Of a stretch of 31,648 nucleotides of DNA, positions 23,804-31,648 are shown piece after piece (within the stretch, counting starts at the first letter, position 1; every line of letters starts with the position of its first letter). The position numbers and the translations under genes are program-made. The DNA is taken from the NCBI GenBank assembly GCA_049323795.1, contig JBMOOH010000016.1, positions 1 to 31,648 of the forward strand. Direction: 5' to 3'. Under the pieces are notes generated by a model, which was given only the letters and a program-made list of their open reading frames with translations, searched no databases and had not been told where the DNA came from. The stretch comes from JAOADN01 sp049323795 (GTDB lineage Bacteria > Pseudomonadota > Alphaproteobacteria > Rhodobacterales > Rhodobacteraceae).

Positions 23804-24952
23804 GTGTCGAAACTCGACCGATACGTGCTGTGGCAGCTCATGGCGCTGTTCGGATTCTTCTCGCTCGTGCTCGTGTCCGTCTACTGGGTCAACCGGGCCG
23901 TGCGGCTGTTCGACCAGCTGATATCCGACGGCCAGTCCGCCTGGGTGTTCCTCGAGTTCACGGCACTGTCGCTTCCGCCGCTCATCCGGGTGGTGCTGCC
24001 GCTCGCCGCCTTCGTCGCGGCCGTCTACGTCACCAACCGGCTGTCGGGCGAAAGCGAGCTGACGGTGATGCAGGCGGGCGGGCTGTCGCCGTGGCGGCTG
24101 GCGCGCCCGGTGGCCGTGTTCGGGCTGGCCGTGGCGGCGATGGTCGCGGTGCTGACCAACCTGCTCGAGCCCCTGAGCAGCCGCCAGCTCGATTCGCGGC
24201 GCATCGAGGTGCAGTCCGACCGGACCTCGCAGTTCATGGTCGAGGGCAGTTTCGTGCACCCCGCCCGGGGCGTGACCCTCTACATTCGCGAGATCGCCAG
24301 GCCGGGCGAGCTGCTCGACCTGTTCCTGTCCGACGCCCGTGCGCCCGGAACGGAAACCACCTACACCGCCCGCCGCGCCGTGCTGGCGGCGAGCGCGGGC
24401 GGACCGAGGCTCGTGATGTTCGACGGCATGGCGCAGAGCCTCGACCGCGCCTCGGGGCGTCTTTCGGTGACGCGGTTCGCGGACCTGTCCTACGACGTCG
24501 GCGCGCTTCTGCCCGCGCCCGGCGAGGCCGGGCCGGCGCCCGACCACCTCGGCACCCTGGCGCTGCTCGCGGCCGCGCCCGGGACGGTTGCCCTGACCGG
24601 CCAGCCCCGCGCCGTGCTCCTGTCCGAGGGACATGCCCGCCTCTCCCAGCCGCTGCTCGGCCTTGCCGGGGCGCTCCTCGGATTTGCGCCGCTGATGACC
24701 GGGGGCTTCAGCCGCTTCGGCCTCTGGCGGCAGATCGGGATCGGGGTCGCGGGGATCATCCTCGTCCAGTTCCTGTCGAACTCCGCCGACAGCTTCGCCC
24801 GCGCGGCGCCCGGAAACTGGCCGGTTCTCTACCTGCCGCCGCTGGCGGGCGCGGTGCTCGCCCTGCTGATGCTCGGCGCTGCGGCGCGCGTCCGGCGCGT
24901 TGCCCGGCCGGGCGGTCCCGCCACGCCGGCGCCGGGGCTGCGGCCGGCATGA
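23804..24952 (+). CDS. lptF: LPS export ABC transporter permease LptF
   Basis: A 382-residue inner-membrane permease of the LptB2FG complex that extracts lipopolysaccharide and passes it to the periplasmic bridge. It starts with SKLDRYVLWQLMALFGFFSL, the conserved first helix with its RY motif, continues with helices to about residue 125, has a periplasmic beta-jellyroll domain (about 125-265), and ends with three helices. The GTG at 23804 follows GGGGGG at 23794-23799. Its stop overlaps the lptG start by 4 bases (ATGA), so translation is coupled. It is the first gene of the lptF-lptG-lptD-surA-pdxA-rsmA operon. Confidence 0.93.
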   Translation: MSKLDRYVLWQLMALFGFFSLVLVSVYWVNRAVRLFDQLISDGQSAWVFLEFTALSLPPLIRVVLPLAAFVAAVYVTNRLSGESELTVMQAGGLSPWRLARPVAVFGLAVAAMVAVLTNLLEPLSSRQLDSRRIEVQSDRTSQFMVEGSFVHPARGVTLYIREIARPGELLDLFLSDARAPGTETTYTARRAVLAASAGGPRLVMFDGMAQSLDRASGRLSVTRFADLSYDVGALLPAPGEAGPAPDHLGTLALLAAAPGTVALTGQPRAVLLSEGHARLSQPLLGLAGALLGFAPLMTGGFSRFGLWRQIGIGVAGIILVQFLSNSADSFARAAPGNWPVLYLPPLAGAVLALLMLGAAARVRRVARPGGPATPAPGLRPA

Positions 24953-26043
24953 CCCTTTCGCTCTACATCGCGCGGCGCTTCCTTGCCTCCTTCGCGGCCG
25001 TGCTTGCCGTGTTCTTCGGCATCATGCTCACCATCCAGATGGTCGAGGAGGTGCGCCGGCTGGCGGGTGCCGCCGCGCTGCCGCAGGTCTGGACGCTGGC
25101 GCTGCTCGCCGTGCCGGCGTCGATCTTCCGCATCCTGCCGCTGATCACGATCCTGGCGGCTGTCGCGCTCTTCCTGTCGCTGGCGCGGAGCTCGGAACTC
25201 ATCGTGATCCGCGCCGCGGGCCGGTCGGCGCTGCGGATGCTGGCGGCTCCGGTCGCGGCGGCGGTGGCGATCGGTCTTCTCGCGGTCGGCGTGCTCGATC
25301 CGCTCGTCGCGGCGACGAGCAAGCGCTACGACATCCTGTCGGACCGCTACAGGCTCGGCGACAGGGCGGTCTTGTCGGTGGGGCGCGAAGGGGTCTGGAT
25401 GCGCCAGGGCGACGGGACCGGCCAGATCGTCATCCGCGCCGACCGCTCGAACCCCGACGGGACCGAACTGACCGGCGTGACCTTCCTTGCCTTCGACGGC
25501 GCTTCGGGCCCCGTGTCGCGCATCGAGGCGGACAGCGCGCGTCTGGAGGACGGCAGATGGGTGCTGTCGGGGACCAAGCGGTGGACGCTGGCCGAAGGCG
25601 GGAACCCGGAGCGGAGCGCGATCCGCAGCGACCGCCTCGAGGTGGCCTCCGACCTGACGCGGGACAAGATCCGCGACAGCTTCGGCGCGCCTTCCTCGAT
25701 CGCCATCTGGGAGCTTCCCGGCTTCATCGCCTCGCTCGAGAAGGCCGGCTTCTCGGCGCGCAAGCACCAGGTCTGGTTCCAGACCGAGCTTGCGCTTCCG
25801 CTTCTGATGGCGGCGATGGTGCTGGTCGCGGCCGGCTTCACCATGCGCCACGCGCGCTTCGGACGGACCGGCACGATGGTGCTTCTCGCGATGGTGACCG
25901 GCTTTGCGGTATTCATCCTGCGGAACTTCGCGCAGGTGCTGGGCGAGAACGGCCAGATCCCGGTCGCGGTCGCCGCCTGGTCGCCGCCCATCGCCGCGAT
26001 CCTGTTCTCGCTCGGGCTCCTCCTGCATCTCGAGGACGGCTGA
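24949..26043 (+). CDS. lptG: LPS export ABC transporter permease LptG
   Basis: A 364-residue partner permease of LptF with the same plan: two to three N-terminal helices beginning LSLYIARRFLASFAAVLAVF, the coupling-helix region SELIVIRAAGRSALRM (about 82-97) that contacts the ATPase LptB, a periplasmic jellyroll domain (about 125-270), and a C-terminal helix bundle with PLLMAAMVLVAAGFTMRH. LptB is not in this window. The start overlaps the lptF stop, and its own stop overlaps the lptD start (TGATG), so the three genes are read as a coupled set. Confidence 0.93.
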   Translation: MTLSLYIARRFLASFAAVLAVFFGIMLTIQMVEEVRRLAGAAALPQVWTLALLAVPASIFRILPLITILAAVALFLSLARSSELIVIRAAGRSALRMLAAPVAAAVAIGLLAVGVLDPLVAATSKRYDILSDRYRLGDRAVLSVGREGVWMRQGDGTGQIVIRADRSNPDGTELTGVTFLAFDGASGPVSRIEADSARLEDGRWVLSGTKRWTLAEGGNPERSAIRSDRLEVASDLTRDKIRDSFGAPSSIAIWELPGFIASLEKAGFSARKHQVWFQTELALPLLMAAMVLVAAGFTMRHARFGRTGTMVLLAMVTGFAVFILRNFAQVLGENGQIPVAVAAWSPPIAAILFSLGLLLHLEDG

Positions 26044-28211
26044 TGCGCCTCCTCCCGGCCCTCCTCGCCCTGCTGATCCTTGCCGCGCCGCCCCTCCGCG
26101 CGCAGGAGGCGGCATCGCTTGTCGCCGACAGCGTGTCGCTGAACGGCGACAGCACGATCACCGCGGTGGGCAACGTGCAGATCCTCTACCGGGGCACCCT
26201 GCTCCGCGCCGAGCGTCTGGGCTACGACGGAGCGACCGAGACCCTGACCGTCGAAGGCCCGATCGTCATCGACGACGGCCGCGGGACGGTGGTTCTCGCC
26301 TCGTCGGCGGAACTGTCGCGGGACCTGCGCGACGGGATCATCCGCAGCGCGCGGGTCGTGCTGCGCGACCAGCTCCAGCTCGCCTCGAACGAACTGCGCC
26401 GCGTCGGCGGACGCTACAACGCGATGACCAAGGTCGTCGCGTCGAGCTGCAGGGTCTGCCGCGCGAATCCGCGGCCGCTCTGGGAAATCCGCGCCCGCCG
26501 CGTCCTCCAGGACGAGGTCGGGGGACAGCTCGACTTCGAGCAGGCGCAGATCCGGGTTGCGGGGATTCCGGTCTTCTACCTGCCGCGCCTGCGCCTGCCC
26601 GATCCGTCCGTCGATCGCGCGACAGGCTTTCTCACGCCGTCGATCCGCTCGACATCGGCACTGGGTGTCGGGCTGAAGGTGCCCTACTTCGTCGCGCTCG
26701 GCGACAGCCGCGACGTGACGGTGACACCTTATGTCTCGACGGGGCGCACGCGGACGGTGGAGCTGCGCTACCGCGAGGCCTTTCGCAACGGATCGGTGCG
26801 GCTGACCGGCGCCGCGTCGCGCGACACGATCCGGCCGGGCGAGACGCGCGGCTACCTCTTCGGCGAGGGAAGCTTCGCGCTGCCGCGCGGCTTCCGGCTG
26901 GACTTCTCGGTCGAACAGGCGAGCGACCGCGCCTACCTTCTCGACTACGGCCTGTCCGACAAGGACCGTCTGGATACCGGGTTCTCGATCTCGCGCACCC
27001 GGCGCAACGAATACGTGAGCGGCTCGGTCTTCTCCTACCGCTCCCTCCGCGCCGGTGACGTCAACGACCGTCTCCCCACGCTTGTGGGGGACTTCGTCCT
27101 GCACCGCCGCTTCGCTCCGGCGTGGATCGGCGGCGAGGGCGGATTCCGCTTCGAGCTGCACGACCAGAGGCGCGCCTCGGCGAGTACCGCGGACAGCGAC
27201 GGCGACGGCTTCCCGGACGGCCGCGACGTGGCGCGGGCGACCGCGGTGGCCGACTGGCGCCGGAACTGGGTCCTGCCGTCGGGCATCGTCCTGTCCGGGA
27301 TGGCCGAGGCCGCTGCGGACTTCTACGCGGTGCAGCAGGATCCGGTCTTTCCGGGAACCATCCTGCGCATCACCCCGACCGCCGCGGTCGAGTTGCGCTG
27401 GCCCTGGGTCCGCGCCCGCGCCGACGGGGCCGCCGAGGTGATCGAGCCCGTCGTCCAGATCGTCTACAGCCCGAACGACATCAAGGCGGTGCCGAACGAG
27501 GACAGCCTTTCGGTGGAGTTCGACGAGGGCAACCTCTTCTCGCTCAACCGCTTTCCCGGCGCCGATGCCTACGAGGCGGGCCTCCGGGCCAATGTCGGGA
27601 TCGGCTACACCCGCTTCGACCCGTCCGGCTGGTCGTTCGGGGTGACGGCCGGACGCATCCTCCGCGCCCGCGATCTCGGGCAGTTCGGCAGCGCGTCGGG
27701 ACTCGGCGGGTCGGGACCCGGCGGATCGGGGCCCGGCGCGAAAAGCTCGGACTGGCTTCTCGCCACCGAATTCCGGCCCGCGGACGGTCTGCGGCTGGTC
27801 AACCGCGCGGTCTTCGACGACGCCTTCTCGTTCACGAGGGACGAATTCCGCGTGGTCTGGAGCGGTGATCGCAGCGACCTTGCCGCGGGCTACATCTGGC
27901 AGGTTCCGAACCCGGTCGAGAACCGGCTGACCGCCACGTCGGAGCTTTCGGTCGATGCCGCCTGGCAGTTCGGCAGCGGCTGGCGCGGGCGGGTCGGCAC
28001 GCGCTACGACTTCGAGGCGGAGCGGGCCGCGCGTGCCGGTTTCGGGATCGAGTTCCAAAGCGAATGCGCGACGCTCGATCTTTCCCTCTCGCGCCGCTTC
28101 ACGTCCTCGACTAGTGTGGACCCGGTGACGGACTTCAATCTCAGGGTGGCATTAACCGGGTTCGGCGGCGGCAACGGGGCGCCGGACGCGGGGCGCACCT
28201 GTCGGAACTGA
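26043..28211 (+). CDS. lptD: LPS assembly outer-membrane protein LptD
   Basis: A 722-residue outer-membrane barrel that inserts lipopolysaccharide into the outer leaflet together with LptE. Residues 1-20 form a signal peptide cleaved after LRA. An OstA-type jellyroll domain (about 25-130) follows, with VGNVQILYRG and LTVEGPIVID, then the barrel (about 180-722). Four cysteines (136, 139, 675, 720) could form the N-to-C disulfides known to be needed for LptD maturation. Unusual features are a D-x-D-x-D-G-x-x-D-x-x-D loop at 384-395 and a Gly/Ser/Pro loop at 555-565 encoded by two 15-bp tandem units (27705-27734). The start overlaps the lptG stop. The chaperone gene surA follows directly. Confidence 0.92.
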   Translation: MRLLPALLALLILAAPPLRAQEAASLVADSVSLNGDSTITAVGNVQILYRGTLLRAERLGYDGATETLTVEGPIVIDDGRGTVVLASSAELSRDLRDGIIRSARVVLRDQLQLASNELRRVGGRYNAMTKVVASSCRVCRANPRPLWEIRARRVLQDEVGGQLDFEQAQIRVAGIPVFYLPRLRLPDPSVDRATGFLTPSIRSTSALGVGLKVPYFVALGDSRDVTVTPYVSTGRTRTVELRYREAFRNGSVRLTGAASRDTIRPGETRGYLFGEGSFALPRGFRLDFSVEQASDRAYLLDYGLSDKDRLDTGFSISRTRRNEYVSGSVFSYRSLRAGDVNDRLPTLVGDFVLHRRFAPAWIGGEGGFRFELHDQRRASASTADSDGDGFPDGRDVARATAVADWRRNWVLPSGIVLSGMAEAAADFYAVQQDPVFPGTILRITPTAAVELRWPWVRARADGAAEVIEPVVQIVYSPNDIKAVPNEDSLSVEFDEGNLFSLNRFPGADAYEAGLRANVGIGYTRFDPSGWSFGVTAGRILRARDLGQFGSASGLGGSGPGGSGPGAKSSDWLLATEFRPADGLRLVNRAVFDDAFSFTRDEFRVVWSGDRSDLAAGYIWQVPNPVENRLTATSELSVDAAWQFGSGWRGRVGTRYDFEAERAARAGFGIEFQSECATLDLSLSRRFTSSTSVDPVTDFNLRVALTGFGGGNGAPDAGRTCRN

Positions 28212-28254
28212 GATGCGGCGGCACCAGCGACAACAAGACGGACACGAGCAGACG

Positions 28255-29586
28255 ATGCGGCGCACCACCCTGATCCCGATCCTGACCCTGCTCGGCGCGC
28301 TCGCCGGGGCACTCGCCGGGGCGCCCGTGGCGGTGGCGCCCTCGCCCGCGATCGCGCAGGAGGGCGGGTTTGCGCCCGTGATCACCGTGAACGGCCTGGC
28401 CATCACCGGCTACGAGCTCGAGCAGCGCACCCGCTTCATCGACGTGCTGGGCGGCACCGGCGACCTCGCGCCGCTGGCCGAGACGGCGCTGATCGAGGAC
28501 CGCCTGCGCGAGGACGCCGCGCGCAAGGCCGGCATCAGCGTCGCGCCGGAGACGCTCCGCGCCGGCATGGAGGAATTCGCCTCGCGCGCCAACCTGACCG
28601 TGGACAAGTTCGTCGAGGCGATCGGGCAGGGCGGCGTCGATGCCGAGACCTTCCGCGACTTCGTCAAGGCCGGTCTGCTCTGGCGCGAGGTCGTCCGCCA
28701 GCGGTTCCGCGGCGCGGTCGACATCGTCCCCGCCCAGATCGACCGTGCCCTGTCGGTCACCGAACGCCGCGGCGCGGGGCCGCGCGTGCTGGTGTCCGAA
28801 ATCGTGATCCCGATCAGGGCGGGCAACACCTTCGCGGCGGGCAAGACCGCGACCGACCTTTCGGCAGCCCTGAAGCAGGGCGCAAGTTTCGCCGAATCGG
28901 CCCGCCGCTACTCGGCCGCGCCGTCCAGGGATGCCGGCGGGCAGATCGGGTGGATACCGCTCTCGAACCTTCCGCCGGGCCTCCAGCAGGCCGTCGCGTC
29001 GCTTCAGCCGGGCCAGATCTCCGAGCCGCTGCAGGTTCCGGGCGGCATCGCGATCGTCCAGCTCCGGGGAATCGAGCAGGGAAGCCCGGAGGTGCAGCTG
29101 GCGAGGGTTCGCCTCGATTATCTGACGCTGTCGCTTCCGCAGGCCGATGCGGCACGGATGACAGCCGAAGTCTCGACCTGCGCCGACTTCTACGCCTTCG
29201 CGCGGTCCTACCCCGCCGACCGGCTGTCCCGGCAGGTCCAGCCCGCCGGTGCCGTGCCCGCCGACATCGCGGGCGCGCTGGCGGCCATGGACGAGAACGA
29301 GATGACGGTCCTGTCCCGGCAGGGCCAGGCGGTCGCGGTGATGCTCTGCGGCCGCACCGCAACGGCTGCCGACGGGAGCGCGCCCCCGTCCGTGGCGCCC
29401 CCCGCCGCCGACGGGAGCGCCTTCGCCGAGGATGCGCCGCCCCGGGTGGACGCGAGCCTCGGCTTCGCCGCCGGCCCCCCGCGCGAGGGTGTGCGGACGG
29501 AACTCGTCAACGCACAACTGGCGCGGCTGGCCGACCAGTACCTCGCGCAGCTCAAGGCCAATGCCGTCATCGTCCGTGCCCCCTGA
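28255..29586 (+). CDS. surA: Periplasmic peptidyl-prolyl isomerase SurA
   Basis: A 443-residue periplasmic chaperone for outer-membrane proteins such as LptD. It has a signal peptide (about 1-34, ending AIAQ), a SurA N domain (about 40-160, ITVNGLAITGYELEQRTRF) and a single parvulin (PPIC) domain (about 175-280, with VSEIVIPI, FAESARRYS and GGQIGWIPLSNLPPGL), where E. coli SurA has two. A disordered Ala/Pro linker near residue 375 contains a 14-bp direct DNA repeat (29368-29381 and 29407-29420). The ATG at 28255 gives a normal signal peptide; an in-frame ATG at 28213, one base after lptD and with GGA upstream, would add 14 residues and cannot be excluded. Its end overlaps pdxA. Confidence 0.87.
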   Translation: MRRTTLIPILTLLGALAGALAGAPVAVAPSPAIAQEGGFAPVITVNGLAITGYELEQRTRFIDVLGGTGDLAPLAETALIEDRLREDAARKAGISVAPETLRAGMEEFASRANLTVDKFVEAIGQGGVDAETFRDFVKAGLLWREVVRQRFRGAVDIVPAQIDRALSVTERRGAGPRVLVSEIVIPIRAGNTFAAGKTATDLSAALKQGASFAESARRYSAAPSRDAGGQIGWIPLSNLPPGLQQAVASLQPGQISEPLQVPGGIAIVQLRGIEQGSPEVQLARVRLDYLTLSLPQADAARMTAEVSTCADFYAFARSYPADRLSRQVQPAGAVPADIAGALAAMDENEMTVLSRQGQAVAVMLCGRTATAADGSAPPSVAPPAADGSAFAEDAPPRVDASLGFAAGPPREGVRTELVNAQLARLADQYLAQLKANAVIVRAP

Positions 29587-30574
29587 CGGGCCACCCCGGC
29601 GTGCCGCCCTTCCGGTGGCGCTGACCTGCGGCGAGCCGGCGGGGATCGGACCGGAACTGGCCGTCAGGGCGCGCGTGCGGCTCGGCGCCGATGTCGCCTT
29701 CTTCTGGATCGGCGACCCTCGCCACCTTCCGGCGGAAGCCGCCTGGCAGGAAATCGCCTCGCCGGCCGAGGCGCCCGGGATCGCGCCGGGGACGCTGCCC
29801 GTGCTGCGCCACGACTTCCCCGCACCCGCGCAGCCGGGAACGCCCGATCCGCGGAACGCGGCCGCCGTCATCGAGGCCGTCGCGCGCGGGTTCCGGCTGG
29901 TGACCGGAGGGGAGGCGTCGGCGCTCTGCACGCTTCCGGTCAGCAAGAAGGCGCTGAAGGACGGCGCGGGTTTCGCCTTTCCCGGCCACACGGAATTCCT
30001 CGCGCACCTCGCCGGGGGCGTTCCGGTCGCCATGATGCTGGCCTGCGACGCGCTCCGCGTGGTGCCCGCGACGATCCACATCGCGCTCCGCGACGTGCCC
30101 GCCGCGCTGACCGCCGGGACGATTGCCACCGCGGTCCGGCTGACGGATCGGGGACTGCGGCAGGATTTCGGCATCGCCGCCCCGCGCATCGCCGTCGCCG
30201 GTCTCAACCCCCATGCCGGAGAGGGCGGCGCCATGGGAACCGAGGACCGCGACCTGATTGCGCCGGTGCTCGCGTCGCTCCGCGCCGAGGGCCTGGACCT
30301 CACGGGGCCGCTTCCGGCCGACACGATGTTCCACCCCGAGGCGCGCGCCCGCTACGATGCCGCGGTCTGCATGTACCACGATCAGGCGCTCATCCCGATC
30401 AAGACACTGGACTTCGCGGGCGGCGTCAACGTTACCCTCGGCCTGCCCGTCGTGCGCACCTCTCCCGACCACGGCACCGCCTTCGACATCGCCGGCCGGG
30501 GCATCGCCGATCCGTCGAGCACCGTCGCGGCGCTCCGCCTGGCGCGCGACATGGCGCGGCGGCGCGGGGGCTGA
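29561..30574 (+). CDS. pdxA: 4-hydroxythreonine-4-phosphate dehydrogenase
   Basis: A 337-residue enzyme of pyridoxal phosphate synthesis that oxidises 4-phospho-hydroxy-L-threonine with NAD, followed by decarboxylation. The N-terminal motif is ALTCGEPAGIGPELAV (about 20-35). The three metal-binding histidines are His173 (THIALRD), His218 (LNPHAGEGG) and His273 (MYHDQA), which sit at a constant offset of 7 from the E. coli ligands. It ends with PVVRTSPDHGTAFDIAGRG. The ATG at 29561 overlaps the surA end by 26 bases; a GTG at 29576 is an alternative. Its product supplies PLP, the cofactor of SgaA among many others. Confidence 0.94.
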   Translation: MPSSSVPPDGPPRRAALPVALTCGEPAGIGPELAVRARVRLGADVAFFWIGDPRHLPAEAAWQEIASPAEAPGIAPGTLPVLRHDFPAPAQPGTPDPRNAAAVIEAVARGFRLVTGGEASALCTLPVSKKALKDGAGFAFPGHTEFLAHLAGGVPVAMMLACDALRVVPATIHIALRDVPAALTAGTIATAVRLTDRGLRQDFGIAAPRIAVAGLNPHAGEGGAMGTEDRDLIAPVLASLRAEGLDLTGPLPADTMFHPEARARYDAAVCMYHDQALIPIKTLDFAGGVNVTLGLPVVRTSPDHGTAFDIAGRGIADPSSTVAALRLARDMARRRGG

Positions 30575-30579
30575 CGGGC

Positions 30580-31431
30580 GTGGGAACGATCGACGGGCTT
30601 CCCCCGCTCCGGTCGGTGATCGCGGCGCACGGGCTTGCCGCGCGCAAGTCGCTCGGCCAGAATTTCATCCTCGACCTGAACCTGACGGCGCGGATCGCGC
30701 GGGTCGCGGGCGACCTCTCCTCGGCCGATGTGCTCGAGATCGGGCCGGGCCCGGGCGGGCTGACCCGCGGCCTCCTGGCCGAGGGTGCCCGCCGGGTCGT
30801 GGCGGTCGAGAAGGACGCACGCTGCCTTCCCGCACTGGCCGGGATCGCCGCCGCCTATCCCGGCCGGCTCGAGGTGGTGCATGCGGACGCGACCGCGATC
30901 GACGCCGGGGCCCTCCTCGTCCCGCCCGTCCGCATCGTGGCGAACCTGCCCTACAACGTCGGCACCGAGCTTCTGGTCCGCTGGCTCAGCCCGCCGGTCT
31001 GGCCGCCCTTCTGGCAGACGATGACGCTGATGTTCCAGAAGGAGGTCGCCGAGCGGATCGTGGCAAAGCCCGGCACCGGCGCCTATGGCAGGCTTGCCGT
31101 TCTGGCGCAGTGGCGGAGCGAGGTCGGGATCGCCCTGACCCTGCCCCCCGCCGCCTTCACCCCGCCCCCGAAGGTGCATTCCGCCGTCGTCCATATCGCG
31201 GCACTCCCCGAGCCGCGGTTCCCCGCCGATCCCGCCATCCTGTCGCGGCTGGTGGCGGCAGCCTTCGGCCAGCGGCGCAAGATGCTGCGTGCGGCCCTGC
31301 GGCAGGCGGTGCCGAACGCCGAGGCGGCGCTCGAGGCAGCGGGCATCCCGCCGACCTCGCGGGCCGAGGACGTGACGGTCGAGGCGTTCTGCCGCCTTGC
31401 CCGGCATGTCGCCGGAACGCCGCAGGGCTGA
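30580..31431 (+). CDS. rsmA: 16S rRNA dimethyladenosine transferase
   Basis: A 283-residue SAM-dependent enzyme that dimethylates two adjacent adenines near the 3' end of 16S rRNA late in small-subunit assembly; its loss gives kasugamycin resistance. Family motifs are ARKSLGQNFILD (21-32), the SAM site EIGPGPGGLTRGLL (53-66), and the catalytic NLPYN (122-126), followed by a C-terminal helical domain with FGQRRKMLR. The GTG at 30580 lies five bases after the pdxA stop. Pairing with pdxA is conserved across proteobacteria. A small GGCGGC-AGG-GCCGCC hairpin (31444-31458) follows the stop. Confidence 0.95.
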   Translation: MGTIDGLPPLRSVIAAHGLAARKSLGQNFILDLNLTARIARVAGDLSSADVLEIGPGPGGLTRGLLAEGARRVVAVEKDARCLPALAGIAAAYPGRLEVVHADATAIDAGALLVPPVRIVANLPYNVGTELLVRWLSPPVWPPFWQTMTLMFQKEVAERIVAKPGTGAYGRLAVLAQWRSEVGIALTLPPAAFTPPPKVHSAVVHIAALPEPRFPADPAILSRLVAAAFGQRRKMLRAALRQAVPNAEAALEAAGIPPTSRAEDVTVEAFCRLARHVAGTPQG

Positions 31432-31443
31432 CCGCGCCTGCGG

Positions 31444-31458
31444 GGCGGCAGGGCCGCC
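31444..31458. terminator. Short hairpin after rsmA
   Basis: GGCGGC-AGG-GCCGCC is a perfect 6-bp stem 13 bases after the rsmA stop. There is no T tract. It may end the lptF-rsmA transcript; the remainder of the spacer up to 31602 shows no gene. Confidence 0.35.
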
Positions 31459-31602
31459 AATGGCGCCCGTTTCCGGACCGGTGGGGACGGCCCGCGGCAA
31501 GGGGGGAAATGCCGGTGGGGAAGGTCCGGTGCCCAGAACGGGCAGGCACGGCCGGGCATGGGGCAGCATCCGCCCTCGCCCGGCAACTGCACCGCGGGGG
31601 CG

Positions 31603-31648
31603 CTACTCGGCGGCCTTGGCCCCGTCGGGCGTCTCGCCCCCGGAATCG
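31603..31648 (-). CDS. C-terminal end of a leftward gene (partial)
   Basis: On the minus strand a frame enters from the right edge and encodes DSGGETPDGAKAAE before a TAG at 31605-31603. The acidic, Ala/Lys-rich tail is typical of a soluble protein end, and a gene converging on rsmA is plausible. Only 14 residues are visible, so neither the family nor the reality of the gene can be confirmed. Confidence 0.35.
   Translation of the reverse strand, partial: DSGGETPDGAKAAE

Overview
The window is about 31.6 kb of very GC-rich DNA (GC/GC-ending codons throughout) from an alphaproteobacterium, most likely Rhodobacterales (Paracoccaceae/roseobacter type). The main grounds are the conserved block pepA/holC | lptF-lptG-lptD-surA-pdxA-rsmA, an ScfR-family acyl-CoA regulator, the DUF4202 and CoxG families, and an intergenic repeat ending in 'CCCCGGGATA(C/T)TTG' beside a GC hairpin, a pattern I associate with this group. 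The species cannot be named from the sequence alone.

Layout. (1) 1-4840: an ADP-forming acyl-CoA ligase and a CaiD-like crotonobetainyl-CoA hydratase in one operon, convergent with a choline-dehydrogenase-like GMC flavoenzyme; this suggests handling of carnitine, choline or another small acid. (2) 4936-8335: a C-methyltransferase with a TTG start, a divergent GT87-type membrane glycosyltransferase, and an orphan CoxG. (3) 8402-15480: an SDR with its own promoter, then the metabolic centrepiece. This is a minus-strand operon sgaA-mcl-GFA-mtkA-mtkB (serine-glyoxylate aminotransferase, malyl-CoA lyase, a glutathione-formaldehyde-family zinc protein, malate-CoA ligase beta and alpha), divergent from an ScfR-type regulator across a short AT-rich intergene with repeated TGTAA/TTACA words. 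Together the enzymes would turn malate into acetyl-CoA plus glyoxylate and use glyoxylate to transaminate serine, which is the core of the serine cycle.

(4) 15569-17405: a DUF4202 gene, then a scarred spacer with a tRNA-Thr(TGT), a degenerate second tRNA 3' half, an IS5-family transposase tail with its right end, a C12 homopolymer and one doubtful small ORF. It looks like a decayed integration site. (5) 17465-21629: TfoX C-terminal-domain protein, ndk, the ABC-F ATPase yheS, a MarC-family protein and a membrane-anchored retropepsin-like protease with a probable leaderless promoter. (6) 21742-31431: the holC/pepA pair reading left and the outer-membrane biogenesis operon lptF-lptG-lptD-surA-pdxA-rsmA reading right. 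LptF/G are the LPS exporter permeases, LptD the outer-membrane translocon and SurA its probable chaperone; PdxA and RsmA are the usual passengers. A few codons of another leftward gene end the window.

No CRISPR array, complete mobile element, toxin-antitoxin pair or replication origin was seen. The most unusual items are the compact regulator-linked malyl-CoA operon with its embedded GFA gene, the short-loop Mcl, the calcium-binding-like loop in LptD, and the tRNA-Thr scar.
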